From Prevotella sp. (lineage in GTDB: Bacteria; Bacteroidota; Bacteroidia; Bacteroidales; Bacteroidaceae), in assembly GCA_017430675.1 (NCBI GenBank), contig JAFRMM010000224.1, forward strand, positions 1 to 12,019: DNA of 12,019 bases, in the 5' to 3' direction. The translations under genes were made by a program, and so were the position numbers. Positions 5,921-12,019 of this stretch are shown here, piece after piece. A model generated the notes under the pieces. It did no database searches and was not told the DNA's origin. It was given only the letters and a program-made list of their open reading frames with translations. Positions within the stretch are counted from its first letter, which is position 1. Each line of letters begins with the position of its first letter.

Positions 5921-7720
5921 TTATTTCGTAGCATACCAGTCTCGCAATACATAGAACGCTTTCTTCTTCTCGCCCTTGTCACTGAAGAGTCCCTTCATGT
6001 TGTAGTAGTCCTGGATGCCCGTCAGCACGCGTCGTGGTGAACGGAAGTCCTTCAGGATCCAGGGTGTCGTACCTGCCAGACCTTCTATCTTGTCGAGCAT
6101 GGCCGTGTTCTCCTTATAAAGATTCTCCTGGAACTCCTCCGTCCAGCGCTGGTTCTTGGCACCGTGCAGACCGTACTTCGCCCCACCACCGAACTCACTC
6201 ACGATGACGGGTTTGTCGTAGGGAATCTCCCACGTCATCTTCGCAGCGTCGTTCACGTCGCGATACCAGCCGATATACTGGTTGAAACTCACCACATCGA
6301 CGTATTCGTTCATATTGTCCTGTAGTTTGTTGTGGTAGTTCGAGGCACTCGTCACCTCCATGGCCATCGAGATCAAACGGCTGTCGTCAAGTTCCCTCGC
6401 ACGTTTTGCCAGACGGCTCAGGAAGGCGTCGCGCTGGCCAGAGTGGGGCGTCTCGTTGGCGATGCTCCAGATGATGATGTTGGCGCGGTTCTGGTCGCGC
6501 AGGATCATATCCGTCAGTTGTTGTTCGGCATTGGCGTAGGTCTTGGGATTTGTCCAGGCGATGGTCCAGTAGCAGGGGATCTCCGACCATACGAGGATGC
6601 CCATCCGCTCTGCCTCGCGGATGGCATACTCGTTGTGGGGATAGTGGGCCAGGCGCACAAAGTTACAGCCCAGTTCCTTGGCCCATGTGAGGAGCGTGTG
6701 GGCATCCTCCGTCGAGTTCGCACGTCCCCCGCCGTTGGGCTTCTCCTCGTGGATGCTGATGCCCTTCAGGAAGATGGGGTGGCCGTTGAGCAGGATCTGC
6801 TTGCCACGCGTCTCGATGGTGCGGAAGCCGATCTCGTCCGTGATGATCTCCTCGCCCTGCAGGATCTCCACCTGATATAATTTAGGATTCTCAGGCGACC
6901 ACAACTTGGGCTTGGCTTTCAGGGTGATGCTGGCTGTACCGTCGTCCGTCGTCGTCATCTGTTGGGTGATCTTCAGTTCTGGGATGCGCAGCGTGATTGT
7001 CTGTCCAGCCTCGGCCTTGTTCAGTTTCGCGGAGAAACAGATCTGTCGCAGACCTTTCTTCATGGCAGGTGTCTTGTCGAGCCCCAGTCTGTAACTCTCC
7101 ACGTATGTGGGTGCCACACTGACGAGTCTCACGTCACGGGTGATGCCGCCGTAGTTCCACCAGTCGAAGATCTGTGTGGGCACGTCCTCCGCGTGGCGCT
7201 TGTTATCCACCTTCACGATGACGACGTTCTCACCGTCCTTCAGCAGATCCGTCACGTCGAAGTTGAACGGTGTGAAACCGCCGATGTGGTGGCCGGCCTT
7301 CTCGCCGTTCACATACACATGGGCGTCGTAGTTCACGGCTCCGAAGTAGAGCAGTGTCCTGCGCCCCTCCTTGGGATGGAACTCAAAACTCCGTTTCAGC
7401 CACACCGTCCCCTCGTAGAAGAACAGACGCTCGTCCTGCGTGTTCCAGTCGCCAGGCACCTGCATGGTCTCCGCCTTGTCGAAGTCGTACTCGATCAGGT
7501 CCTCAGGGCGCTGGGGCTTGGCGTTGCGGAAGAATCCCCAGTTGTAGGGGTTCATGCGGTAGTCGTAGTAACCCTCCTCCTGCACATCGACGATGTAGTG
7601 CCATGCGCCGTTGAGGCTCATGGTCTGTCTTCCCAGGATGTTCGTCACTTGCGGTACCTCCTTAGCCCCTGCCGTCATCACCGCTCCCAGCAGCAGGATC
7701 GTAGATAGTAATTTCTTCAT
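5921..7720 (-). CDS. Secreted GH2 beta-glucuronidase-like enzyme
   Basis: A 599-residue GH2 enzyme, about the length of E. coli UidA. A signal peptide (1-19, MKKLLSTILLLGAVMTAGA) points to export. It has a jelly-roll domain (about 30-190, with GTVWLKRSF and VYVNGE), an immunoglobulin-like domain, and a TIM barrel (about 295-599). The acid/base is E423 in WSIANE and the nucleophile E509 in SEFG. Near the C-terminus YYNMKGLF aligns with the GGNKKGIF region of E. coli beta-glucuronidase, giving the N-x-K pair (N574, K576) that contacts the carboxylate of glucuronic acid. This favours glucuronidase over galactosidase activity. The ATG at 7720 is preferred to a TTG nine bases upstream because a GAGGAAG ribosome-binding-like stretch directly precedes it. 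It is divergent from the second ROK kinase gene and convergent with the other GH2 gene. Confidence 0.85.
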   Translation of the reverse strand: MKKLLSTILLLGAVMTAGAKEVPQVTNILGRQTMSLNGAWHYIVDVQEEGYYDYRMNPYNWGFFRNAKPQRPEDLIEYDFDKAETMQVPGDWNTQDERLFFYEGTVWLKRSFEFHPKEGRRTLLYFGAVNYDAHVYVNGEKAGHHIGGFTPFNFDVTDLLKDGENVVIVKVDNKRHAEDVPTQIFDWWNYGGITRDVRLVSVAPTYVESYRLGLDKTPAMKKGLRQICFSAKLNKAEAGQTITLRIPELKITQQMTTTDDGTASITLKAKPKLWSPENPKLYQVEILQGEEIITDEIGFRTIETRGKQILLNGHPIFLKGISIHEEKPNGGGRANSTEDAHTLLTWAKELGCNFVRLAHYPHNEYAIREAERMGILVWSEIPCYWTIAWTNPKTYANAEQQLTDMILRDQNRANIIIWSIANETPHSGQRDAFLSRLAKRARELDDSRLISMAMEVTSASNYHNKLQDNMNEYVDVVSFNQYIGWYRDVNDAAKMTWEIPYDKPVIVSEFGGGAKYGLHGAKNQRWTEEFQENLYKENTAMLDKIEGLAGTTPWILKDFRSPRRVLTGIQDYYNMKGLFSDKGEKKKAFYVLRDWYATK

Positions 7721-7748
7721 CTTCCTCAAATTGTTTAGTTTATGGGTA

Positions 7749-7756
7749 CAAAGATA
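7749..7756 (-). promoter_or_regulatory. -7 box TATCTTTG of the beta-glucuronidase-like gene
   Basis: The minus strand reads TATCTTTG, 28 nt upstream of the ATG. It lies 64 bp from the opposing -7 box at 7821-7828, so both promoters occupy one 156-bp intergenic region and could share regulation. Confidence 0.65.
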
Positions 7757-7820
7757 CGAATTATTCTTGAAAGAAATGGTTAATTTCCGTAAAAATAGTG
7801 GGAGAATGTGGCTTTTTTAC

Positions 7821-7828
7821 TATCTTTG
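7821..7828 (+). promoter_or_regulatory. -7 box TATCTTTG of the ROK hexokinase gene
   Basis: A perfect TAnnTTTG match 48 nt upstream of the ATG at 7877. Longer in-frame starts upstream, such as the one at 7808, would lie before this box and are unlikely to be translated. No clear -33 box was seen. Confidence 0.65.
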
Positions 7829-7876
7829 TACCTTGTAAACGGAATAATCAACAAAAACAATAGAACTATAAGAATT

Positions 7877-8863
7877 ATGAACGAACAAAACACAGCGATT
7901 AAGCCGTATGTCATCGGCTTGGACTTGGGAGGTACGAACTCCGTATTCGGCATTGTGGATGCCCGTGGTGATATTAAGGCGACGACTGCCATCAAGACTG
8001 GCGGCTACGAGAAGGTGGAAGACTATGTGGATGCTTGTGTTGAGGCTCTGCAAGTCATCATCGAGCAGGTCGGCGGCATCGACAAGATCAAGGCCATGGG
8101 AATCGGTGCCCCTAATGGCAACTACTACAACGGCACGATTGAGTTTGCCCCTAACCTGCCCTGGGCACACGACGGCGTGGTGCCCCTCGCCAAGTTGTTC
8201 AGCGACGCCCTCGGCATCCCCGTGGCACTGACCAATGATGCCAATGCCGCCGCCATCGGTGAGATGGTCTATGGTGTGGCCCGTGGCATGAAGAACTTCA
8301 TCGTCATCACCCTCGGTACGGGCGTAGGCTCAGGTATCGTGGTGAATGGTCAGTTGCTCTACGGTCACGACGGCTTCGCAGGTGAACTGGGTCACGTCAC
8401 GATGGTGCGTGGCGAGGAAGGCCGTATGTGTGGTTGTGGACGTACAGGTTGCCTGGAGTGTTATTGCTCTGCCACAGGTGTGGCCCGCACGGCCCGCGAA
8501 CTGCTGGCCAAGACAGAGCGTCCTTCACTGCTGCGCGAGATGGATCCCGAGAAGATCACCTCCCTCGACGTCTCCATCGCCGCTGGCAAGGGTGACGAAC
8601 TCGCCAAGGAGATCTACGAGTTCACGGGTAAGATGCTCGGAGAGGCCTGTGCCGACTTCGCAGCCTTCTCCTCCCCTGAGGCATTCATCTTCTTCGGTGG
8701 CATGGTCAAGGCTGGCGAACTGATCATGAAGCCCATCCGCGAGGCCTATGAAGCGCATGTGCTGAAGATCTTCAAGGGCAAGGCCCAGTTCCTCGTGAGC
8801 GGCCTCGACGGTGCCAGTGCTGCCGTCCTCGGTGCCTCCGCCATCGGCTGGGAGATCCAGTAA
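7877..8863 (+). CDS. ROK-family hexokinase (glucokinase, RokA-like)
   Basis: A 328-residue canonical ROK kinase, the usual length for the family. Motifs in order: DLGGTN (16-21), catalytic D121 in TNDANAAA, a GTGVGSG phosphate loop near 146-152, GELGH (E170 binds sugar, H173 binds zinc), and the zinc cluster CGCGRTGC (C185, C187, C192), followed by LECYCSATG. The C-terminus carries FIFFGGM and GASAAVLGAS, typical of the nucleotide-side lobe. It resembles the RokA type of Bacteroides, which phosphorylates glucose, mannose and N-acetylglucosamine broadly; this is from family knowledge, not measured here. It is the complete counterpart of the zinc-less kinase at 2524-3345. It is transcribed alone from its own promoter, divergent from the beta-glucuronidase-like gene, and ends before a GC-rich hairpin. 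Confidence 0.9.
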   Translation: MNEQNTAIKPYVIGLDLGGTNSVFGIVDARGDIKATTAIKTGGYEKVEDYVDACVEALQVIIEQVGGIDKIKAMGIGAPNGNYYNGTIEFAPNLPWAHDGVVPLAKLFSDALGIPVALTNDANAAAIGEMVYGVARGMKNFIVITLGTGVGSGIVVNGQLLYGHDGFAGELGHVTMVRGEEGRMCGCGRTGCLECYCSATGVARTARELLAKTERPSLLREMDPEKITSLDVSIAAGKGDELAKEIYEFTGKMLGEACADFAAFSSPEAFIFFGGMVKAGELIMKPIREAYEAHVLKIFKGKAQFLVSGLDGASAAVLGASAIGWEIQ

Positions 8864-8921
8864 TCTGTAATCTGCAAAAGTTTGCTGGAAATCCCAAACT
8901 TAAGGGAATAGGCAATACAGC

Positions 8922-8949
8922 AATCGGGGCGCATCACTGCGCCCCGATT
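8922..8949. terminator. GC-rich hairpin after the ROK hexokinase gene
   Basis: A perfect 12-bp stem AATCGGGGCGCA/TGCGCCCCGATT closes on TCAC, 58 nt past the kinase stop codon. Neither strand has a true T-run after it, so termination is likely but not certain. It could also end a short leftward RNA from the promoter at 9028-9035. Confidence 0.6.
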
Positions 8950-9022
8950 ACCTTACTAACCAATTAAAAACTAACAATAACCTAATCTTATGTGTATGAA
9001 AAAACCATTATTCTCTGTTTGA
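8950..9022 (+). pseudogene. Leader and first codons of a lost gene, SusC-leader-like
   Basis: An A-rich, G-poor leader ending AACCTAATCTT is followed by ATG at 8990 and ten codons, MCMKKPLFSV, then TGA at 9020. The leader resembles those in front of SusC-type TonB-dependent receptors in Prevotella and Bacteroides, and MKKPLFSV looks like the start of a signal peptide that is cut off. No receptor follows; the sequence changes to the terminator of the LRR gene. The most likely reading is the remnant of a deleted gene. The resemblance is from memory and could be chance. Confidence 0.35.
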
Positions 9023-9027
9023 CGATG

Positions 9028-9035
9028 CAAAGGTA
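9028..9035 (-). promoter_or_regulatory. Leftward -7 box TACCTTTG with no gene in front of it
   Basis: The minus strand reads TACCTTTG. The next feature in its direction is the SusC-like leader in antisense and then the hairpin at 8922-8949, which would give an RNA of about 100 nt. It lies just past the terminator of the LRR gene, so it is not needed for that gene. Confidence 0.4.
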
Positions 9036-9039
9036 CGAC

Positions 9040-9076
9040 AAAAAACCGATCCGTGAAAAAAACATCAACGAATCGG
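9040..9076 (-). terminator. Terminator of the LRR protein gene
   Basis: On the minus strand CCGATTCGT pairs with ACGGATCGG (one G-U wobble) around a 13-nt loop, followed by six T at 9045-9040. It lies 44 nt past the TAG stop of the LRR gene. Confidence 0.6.
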
Positions 9077-9120
9077 CACTATTATTCAGTAAAACTGGTT
9101 ATTTGTATTTTGTTAGCAGT

Positions 9121-10002
9121 CTATTTCGTCCGATAATAGGCACGGACGGCCTCTTCATCTATCCCATACTGCTTGCAGGTACCTTCAGAAATAAACGATG
9201 GCATGCATGTGATGTAGCCTTGATAATAGCCTTTGGGGCTCTGAGATCTGCCAGAATACATAAAACAAATGTCTCCGATGTTCTTAATTGTTGTAGGGAT
9301 ATACAACTCGATAAGACAGCCAGCACGACCATTCCAGCCCTGAAATGTGAACGCCCTGTCATCAATAATCTCTATACTTTCAGGCAGGATAATCTTTTCA
9401 AGACCTGCACCTGCAAACGCACGTTTCCCAATCTTTTTCAAAGTTGAGGGGAAAACGACGTTTCCGATATTCACTTTATGTAGAAACGCCTTCTCAGCAA
9501 TCTCAGTCACCGTATATTTAGCACCGTTATATTCCACATAGTCAGGTATCACATACTCCTCCTCGCCATACTCACCCTGGGCAACGGCAAGCGTATGATC
9601 CGCCTCAGACAGTATCATGTAGTTCAGTTCCTTTCCGTCAGGGGTCTTGGCGGAAAAAGTCATCATGCCCTTCTTACCCTTCGTCAGAGTAGAAGTGGCA
9701 ATGGCCGTCACTGCATCATGCTGGCGGGAGCCGCTCGCTGTGGAGGCAGCCCCGTAAACGCCCCCATCGGGAGCAGTGAAGTCAATCTTCGTACCGTCGG
9801 CCTTCTTGATGAGCAACACATCAGCCTTGGGCATACGTTTGATCTCAGCATCGGCATCTTCAGTCAACTGGTAGAATACGGCAGAAGCACCTATATCCAC
9901 ATTATACACCTTGTATGATTCACCCTCCTTCGTAATGATCAGATCCTGTGCCTGGGCGTATGTGGCACAGATCGCAAATAGAGCAATAAGAATATGTTTC
10001 AT
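9121..10002 (-). CDS. Secreted BspA-type leucine-rich repeat protein
   Basis: A 293-residue exported protein. Residues 1-18 form a signal peptide cut after AQA. Residues 19-80 form a small beta-rich domain with KVYNVDI and a KADVLLIKKADG stretch, seen in many Bacteroidales surface proteins. A serine- and threonine-rich linker (85-105) follows. Residues about 148-265 are leucine-rich repeats of the BspA/LRR_5 kind, with recognisable units VTEIAEKAF, LKKIGKRAF, IEIIDDRAF and IKNIGDICF, each followed by an IxxPxS/T-like strand. BspA-type repeats often mediate binding to host or bacterial surfaces, but the partner here is unknown. There is no C-terminal sorting domain and no lipobox, so it is probably periplasmic or freely secreted. 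It is a single gene with its own promoter and terminator. Confidence 0.8.
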   Translation of the reverse strand: MKHILIALFAICATYAQAQDLIITKEGESYKVYNVDIGASAVFYQLTEDADAEIKRMPKADVLLIKKADGTKIDFTAPDGGVYGAASTASGSRQHDAVTAIATSTLTKGKKGMMTFSAKTPDGKELNYMILSEADHTLAVAQGEYGEEEYVIPDYVEYNGAKYTVTEIAEKAFLHKVNIGNVVFPSTLKKIGKRAFAGAGLEKIILPESIEIIDDRAFTFQGWNGRAGCLIELYIPTTIKNIGDICFMYSGRSQSPKGYYQGYITCMPSFISEGTCKQYGIDEEAVRAYYRTK

Positions 10003-10030
10003 ATTTAATTTATGTCAGTTCTATCGATTG

Positions 10031-10062
10031 CAAAAATAAGACAATTTTCCAAACTACACAAA
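10031..10062 (-). promoter_or_regulatory. Promoter of the LRR gene (-33 TTTG, -7 TATTTTTG)
   Basis: The minus strand carries TATTTTTG at 10038-10031 and TTTG at 10062-10059, 20 bp apart, the most complete Bacteroidetes-type promoter in the window. The -7 box is 28 nt upstream of the LRR start codon. It is divergent from the LysE promoter. Confidence 0.6.
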
Positions 10063-10102
10063 TTATTCGGGAGGAAAATGCAAATAAATCGAAGAAATAT
10101 CG

Positions 10103-10110
10103 TATCTTTG
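10103..10110 (+). promoter_or_regulatory. -7 box TATCTTTG of the LysE operon
   Basis: A perfect TAnnTTTG match ending only 8 nt before the ATG at 10119. The transcript would begin at or within a few bases of the start codon, with no room for a ribosome-binding site. Confidence 0.6.
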
Positions 10111-10118
10111 CAGCCGAT

Positions 10119-10784
10119 ATGCCGTTTCACGTACCTATTAATATATTGGATTTCATCTTCAAGGGGATGATGATCGGGGTGATAGCCAGTGCTCCGATGG
10201 GGCCTGTCGGCATCCTCTGTGTGCAGCGTACGCTGAACAAGGGCCGCTGGTACGGACTTGCCACGGGCGTGGGGGCAGCGGTCAGCGATATCATCTACGC
10301 GGGTTTTGCGGGCTTCGGCATGTCGTTCGTTATGGACTTCATCACCAACGACCAGAACCGCTTCTACCTGCAGATCGTGGGTAGTGTGATGCTGCTCTGT
10401 TTCGGCTGGTACACCTATCATACGGATCCCACGAAGAAGATGCACCAGAGTGGTCAGCAGAAGGGTTCGCTGTGGTATAACACGTGGACGGCTTTCCTCG
10501 TGACGTTCTCCAATCCGCTGATCATCTTCCTCTTCCTGGCCATGTATGCCCAGTTCGCCTTCGTGCTGCCCGACCATCCGTTTGAGATGCTCGTGGGCTT
10601 CTCCAGTATCGTGGGCGGCGCCCTGCTGTGGTGGTGGGGACTGACATGGCTGGTGGATAAGATCCGCACGAAGTTTGATACCAACGGCATTAAGATCATC
10701 AACGAGGTGATTGGCGTGGCCGTGATTATCGGCAGTATTATCATGCTGCTTGGCACGACGACGAATCTAGTGAGATTCTTTTAA
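10119..10784 (+). CDS. LysE-family transporter
   Basis: A 221-residue inner-membrane protein with about six hydrophobic spans (roughly 10-36, 46-73, 82-101, 122-147, 157-180 and 195-213). The first span carries the LysE/RhtB-type SAPMGPVG signature (24-31), and a second conserved SNP motif (131-133) opens the fourth span. The family exports amino acids and related small solutes by proton exchange. The cargo here cannot be told, and the Bacteroidetes branch is poorly characterised. The ATG at 10119 is the only usable start that keeps the first span whole; the next methionines fall inside it. It is the first gene of a rightward operon with the DUF4924-type gene (26 nt gap) and rfbD. The promoter placement implies a nearly leaderless mRNA. 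Confidence 0.85.
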   Translation: MPFHVPINILDFIFKGMMIGVIASAPMGPVGILCVQRTLNKGRWYGLATGVGAAVSDIIYAGFAGFGMSFVMDFITNDQNRFYLQIVGSVMLLCFGWYTYHTDPTKKMHQSGQQKGSLWYNTWTAFLVTFSNPLIIFLFLAMYAQFAFVLPDHPFEMLVGFSSIVGGALLWWWGLTWLVDKIRTKFDTNGIKIINEVIGVAVIIGSIIMLLGTTTNLVRFF

Positions 10785-10810
10785 GGGTAAAAAAGTAAAA
10801 TGGTAAAAAG

Positions 10811-11356
10811 GTGTTTGTAGCACAGGAATTAAGAAAGAAGAATATTGCTGAGTATCTGCTGTATATGTGGCAGATAGAAGATACGATACGTGCCTTCGAC
10901 TGTTCGCTGACACGCATCAAGAGGGAGTATGTGGAGCGTTTCGACTTCGACGACGAACAGAAGGAGGAGGAGATCGACTGGTTTGGTAATCTCATCCGCA
11001 TGATGAACCAGGAGGGCTGTCGCGAAAAGGGTCACCTCCAGATCAATCAGGTGACCATGCAGATGCTCGTAGAACTGCACAACCAACTGCTCCAGTCGTC
11101 TAAGTTCCCTTTCTACTCAGCGGAATACTATAAGGTGCTTCCCTTTATCGTGGAACTGCGGAATCGTGGGGCTAACAAGGAAGAGAACGAGATAGAGACG
11201 TGTTTCAACTCGCTCTATGGCGTCATGCTCCTCCGCCTCCAGCAGAAACCGATCTCTCCTGATACGGCCCATGCGGTCAAGGAGATCACCACCTTCATCG
11301 GCATGCTGTCAGATTATTATAAAAAGGATAAGGAAGAAGGCTTAAAGTTTGAATAA
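10811..11356 (+). CDS. DUF4924-type conserved protein
   Basis: A 181-residue soluble, mainly helical protein that I recognise as the Bacteroidetes-restricted DUF4924 type by its opening (AxELRKKNIAEYLLYMWQIED) and its spacing of acidic and aromatic residues. The function is unknown. The start is GTG at 10811: an in-frame TAA lies at 10796, no ATG is available between them, and the next in-frame ATG (10868) would remove the conserved N-terminal block. A spacer of GGTAAAAA-like repeats precedes it. The stop codon overlaps the rfbD start by one base (TAATG), which indicates translational coupling. Its place between a LysE transporter and rfbD looks like a conserved Bacteroidales neighbourhood, though this is recalled rather than checked. 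Confidence 0.8.
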   Translation: MFVAQELRKKNIAEYLLYMWQIEDTIRAFDCSLTRIKREYVERFDFDDEQKEEEIDWFGNLIRMMNQEGCREKGHLQINQVTMQMLVELHNQLLQSSKFPFYSAEYYKVLPFIVELRNRGANKEENEIETCFNSLYGVMLLRLQQKPISPDTAHAVKEITTFIGMLSDYYKKDKEEGLKFE

Positions 11357-12019
11357 TGAATATTTTAATTACGGGCTGCAACGGCCAACTTGGCAACGAA
11401 CTCCAATTACTGGAGCCCTCACACCCCAACTACATCTTCTATAATACAGATGTGGCAGAGCTGGACATCACCAACCAACAGGCCATTGAGACCTTCATCG
11501 ACACCAACCACATTGAGGGCATCGTCAATTGCGCAGCATATACAGCCGTCGACAAGGCTGAGGACAACGAGGAACTCTGTACACTCCTCAATGCGGAGGC
11601 TCCGGCTTACCTGGCTGCTGCCATCGGCAGACGGAAGGGTTGGATGATCCAGATCTCCACGGACTATGTCTTCGATGGTACCCAGCACACACCTTATACG
11701 GAAGAGGCGGATACGTGTCCGAACAGTGTCTATGGCAAGACAAAACTGGTGGGGGAGTTCAACGTCCAGAAATTCTGCCCGCAATCGATGATCATCCGCA
11801 CTGCCTGGCTCTACTCCTCCTTCGGCAATAACTTCGTCAAGACGATGATTCGCCTGGGAAAGGAAAAACCGGAACTGGGGGTCATCTTCGACCAGATAGG
11901 TACACCGACCTATGCGCGTGACCTGGCTGTGGCCATCTTTACTGCCATAGAAAAGGGAATCGTGCCGGGCATCTATCACTTCTCCAACGAGGGGGTCATC
12001 TCCTGGTACGACTTCACCA
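11356..12019 (+). CDS. rfbD: dTDP-4-dehydrorhamnose reductase, 3' end beyond window
   Basis: The first 221 residues of an enzyme normally about 285-300 long, cut by the window edge. It is a cytoplasmic short-chain reductase that converts dTDP-4-dehydro-L-rhamnose to dTDP-L-rhamnose with NAD(P)H, the last step of the rhamnose donor pathway for surface polysaccharide. Visible are the nucleotide-binding TGCNGQLG (6-13), NCAAYTAVDKAE, the ISTDYVFDG block with T102, the catalytic YGKTK pair Y126 and K130, RTAWLYSSFGNNFV, and DQIGTPTYARDLA, all RmlD hallmarks. The start ATG at 11356 overlaps the upstream stop codon. No other rhamnose pathway gene (rfbA, rfbB, rfbC) is nearby, so the gene is split from the rest of the pathway. 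Confidence 0.93.
   Translation, partial: MNILITGCNGQLGNELQLLEPSHPNYIFYNTDVAELDITNQQAIETFIDTNHIEGIVNCAAYTAVDKAEDNEELCTLLNAEAPAYLAAAIGRRKGWMIQISTDYVFDGTQHTPYTEEADTCPNSVYGKTKLVGEFNVQKFCPQSMIIRTAWLYSSFGNNFVKTMIRLGKEKPELGVIFDQIGTPTYARDLAVAIFTAIEKGIVPGIYHFSNEGVISWYDFT

Noticed and set aside
6962..7708. Rightward 248-codon open frame opposite the beta-glucuronidase-like gene
   Set aside because: It is antisense to a clearly real GH2 gene with all catalytic motifs; its composition (rich in V, H and L) is typical of a shadow frame.
7808..7876. Upstream start for the second ROK kinase
   Set aside because: It would begin before the -7 box at 7821-7828; the ATG at 7877 gives a normal leader and a normal ROK N-terminus.
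8992..9447. Rightward 151-codon open frame
   Set aside because: It runs mostly antisense through the LRR protein gene, shows no family resemblance, and its start lies inside the leader remnant with no promoter of its own.
11419..11979. Leftward 186-codon open frame opposite rfbD
   Set aside because: rfbD motifs are on the plus strand across the whole stretch; the opposite frame has no recognisable motif.

Overview
The window looks like chromosomal DNA of a Bacteroidales bacterium, most likely Prevotellaceae. Several promoters carry the Bacteroidetes -7 box TAnnTTTG (mostly TATCTTTG or TACCTTTG) and lack E. coli-type -35/-10 boxes. The protein families also point there: a TPR-AraC membrane regulator, a DUF4924-type protein, a BspA-like leucine-rich repeat protein, and ROK kinases placed beside family GH2 glycosidases. 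No tRNA, rRNA, CRISPR array or transposase gene was seen.

Layout. (1) 1-1817: a leftward TPR-AraC regulator with an internal membrane span. Just past its stop codon is a 20-bp motif repeated with a 21-bp period, placed where an AraC-type activator would sit for a leftward promoter serving a gene that runs off the window. (2) 1818-2474: about 650 bp without a conventional gene. It holds a leftward terminator behind a possible 23-codon ORF, then a roughly 340-bp palindromic element with imperfect inverted arms and a centre built of GGCACTTTAGC repeats. (3) 2475-5884: a rightward pair, a ROK sugar kinase lacking the usual zinc motif and a secreted GH2 enzyme of the exo-beta-D-glucosaminidase type. 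(4) A perfect 14-bp bidirectional terminator separates this from a leftward secreted GH2 beta-glucuronidase-like enzyme (5921-7720). That gene shares a divergent promoter region with a canonical ROK hexokinase (7877-8863). (5) 8864-9120: a strong hairpin, a leader resembling those in front of SusC-type genes that stops after 10 codons, an opposing promoter inside it, and the terminator of the next gene. (6) 9121-10002: a leftward secreted LRR protein. (7) 10103-12019: a rightward operon of a LysE-type exporter, a DUF4924-type protein and the first three quarters of rfbD (dTDP-4-dehydrorhamnose reductase).

How the genes may work together. Regions 3 and 4 read as a small glycan-use locus: two exported GH2 exo-enzymes release sugars (by motif, probably glucosamine or a related sugar, and glucuronic acid), and two cytoplasmic ROK kinases could phosphorylate hexoses after uptake. 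No SusC/SusD pair lies in the window, although the leader remnant at 8950-9022 hints that one may once have stood next to the second kinase. The most unusual items are the 21-bp-period operator-like repeat at the left edge, the palindromic element at 1987-2323, and the orphan SusC-like leader with its antisense promoter.
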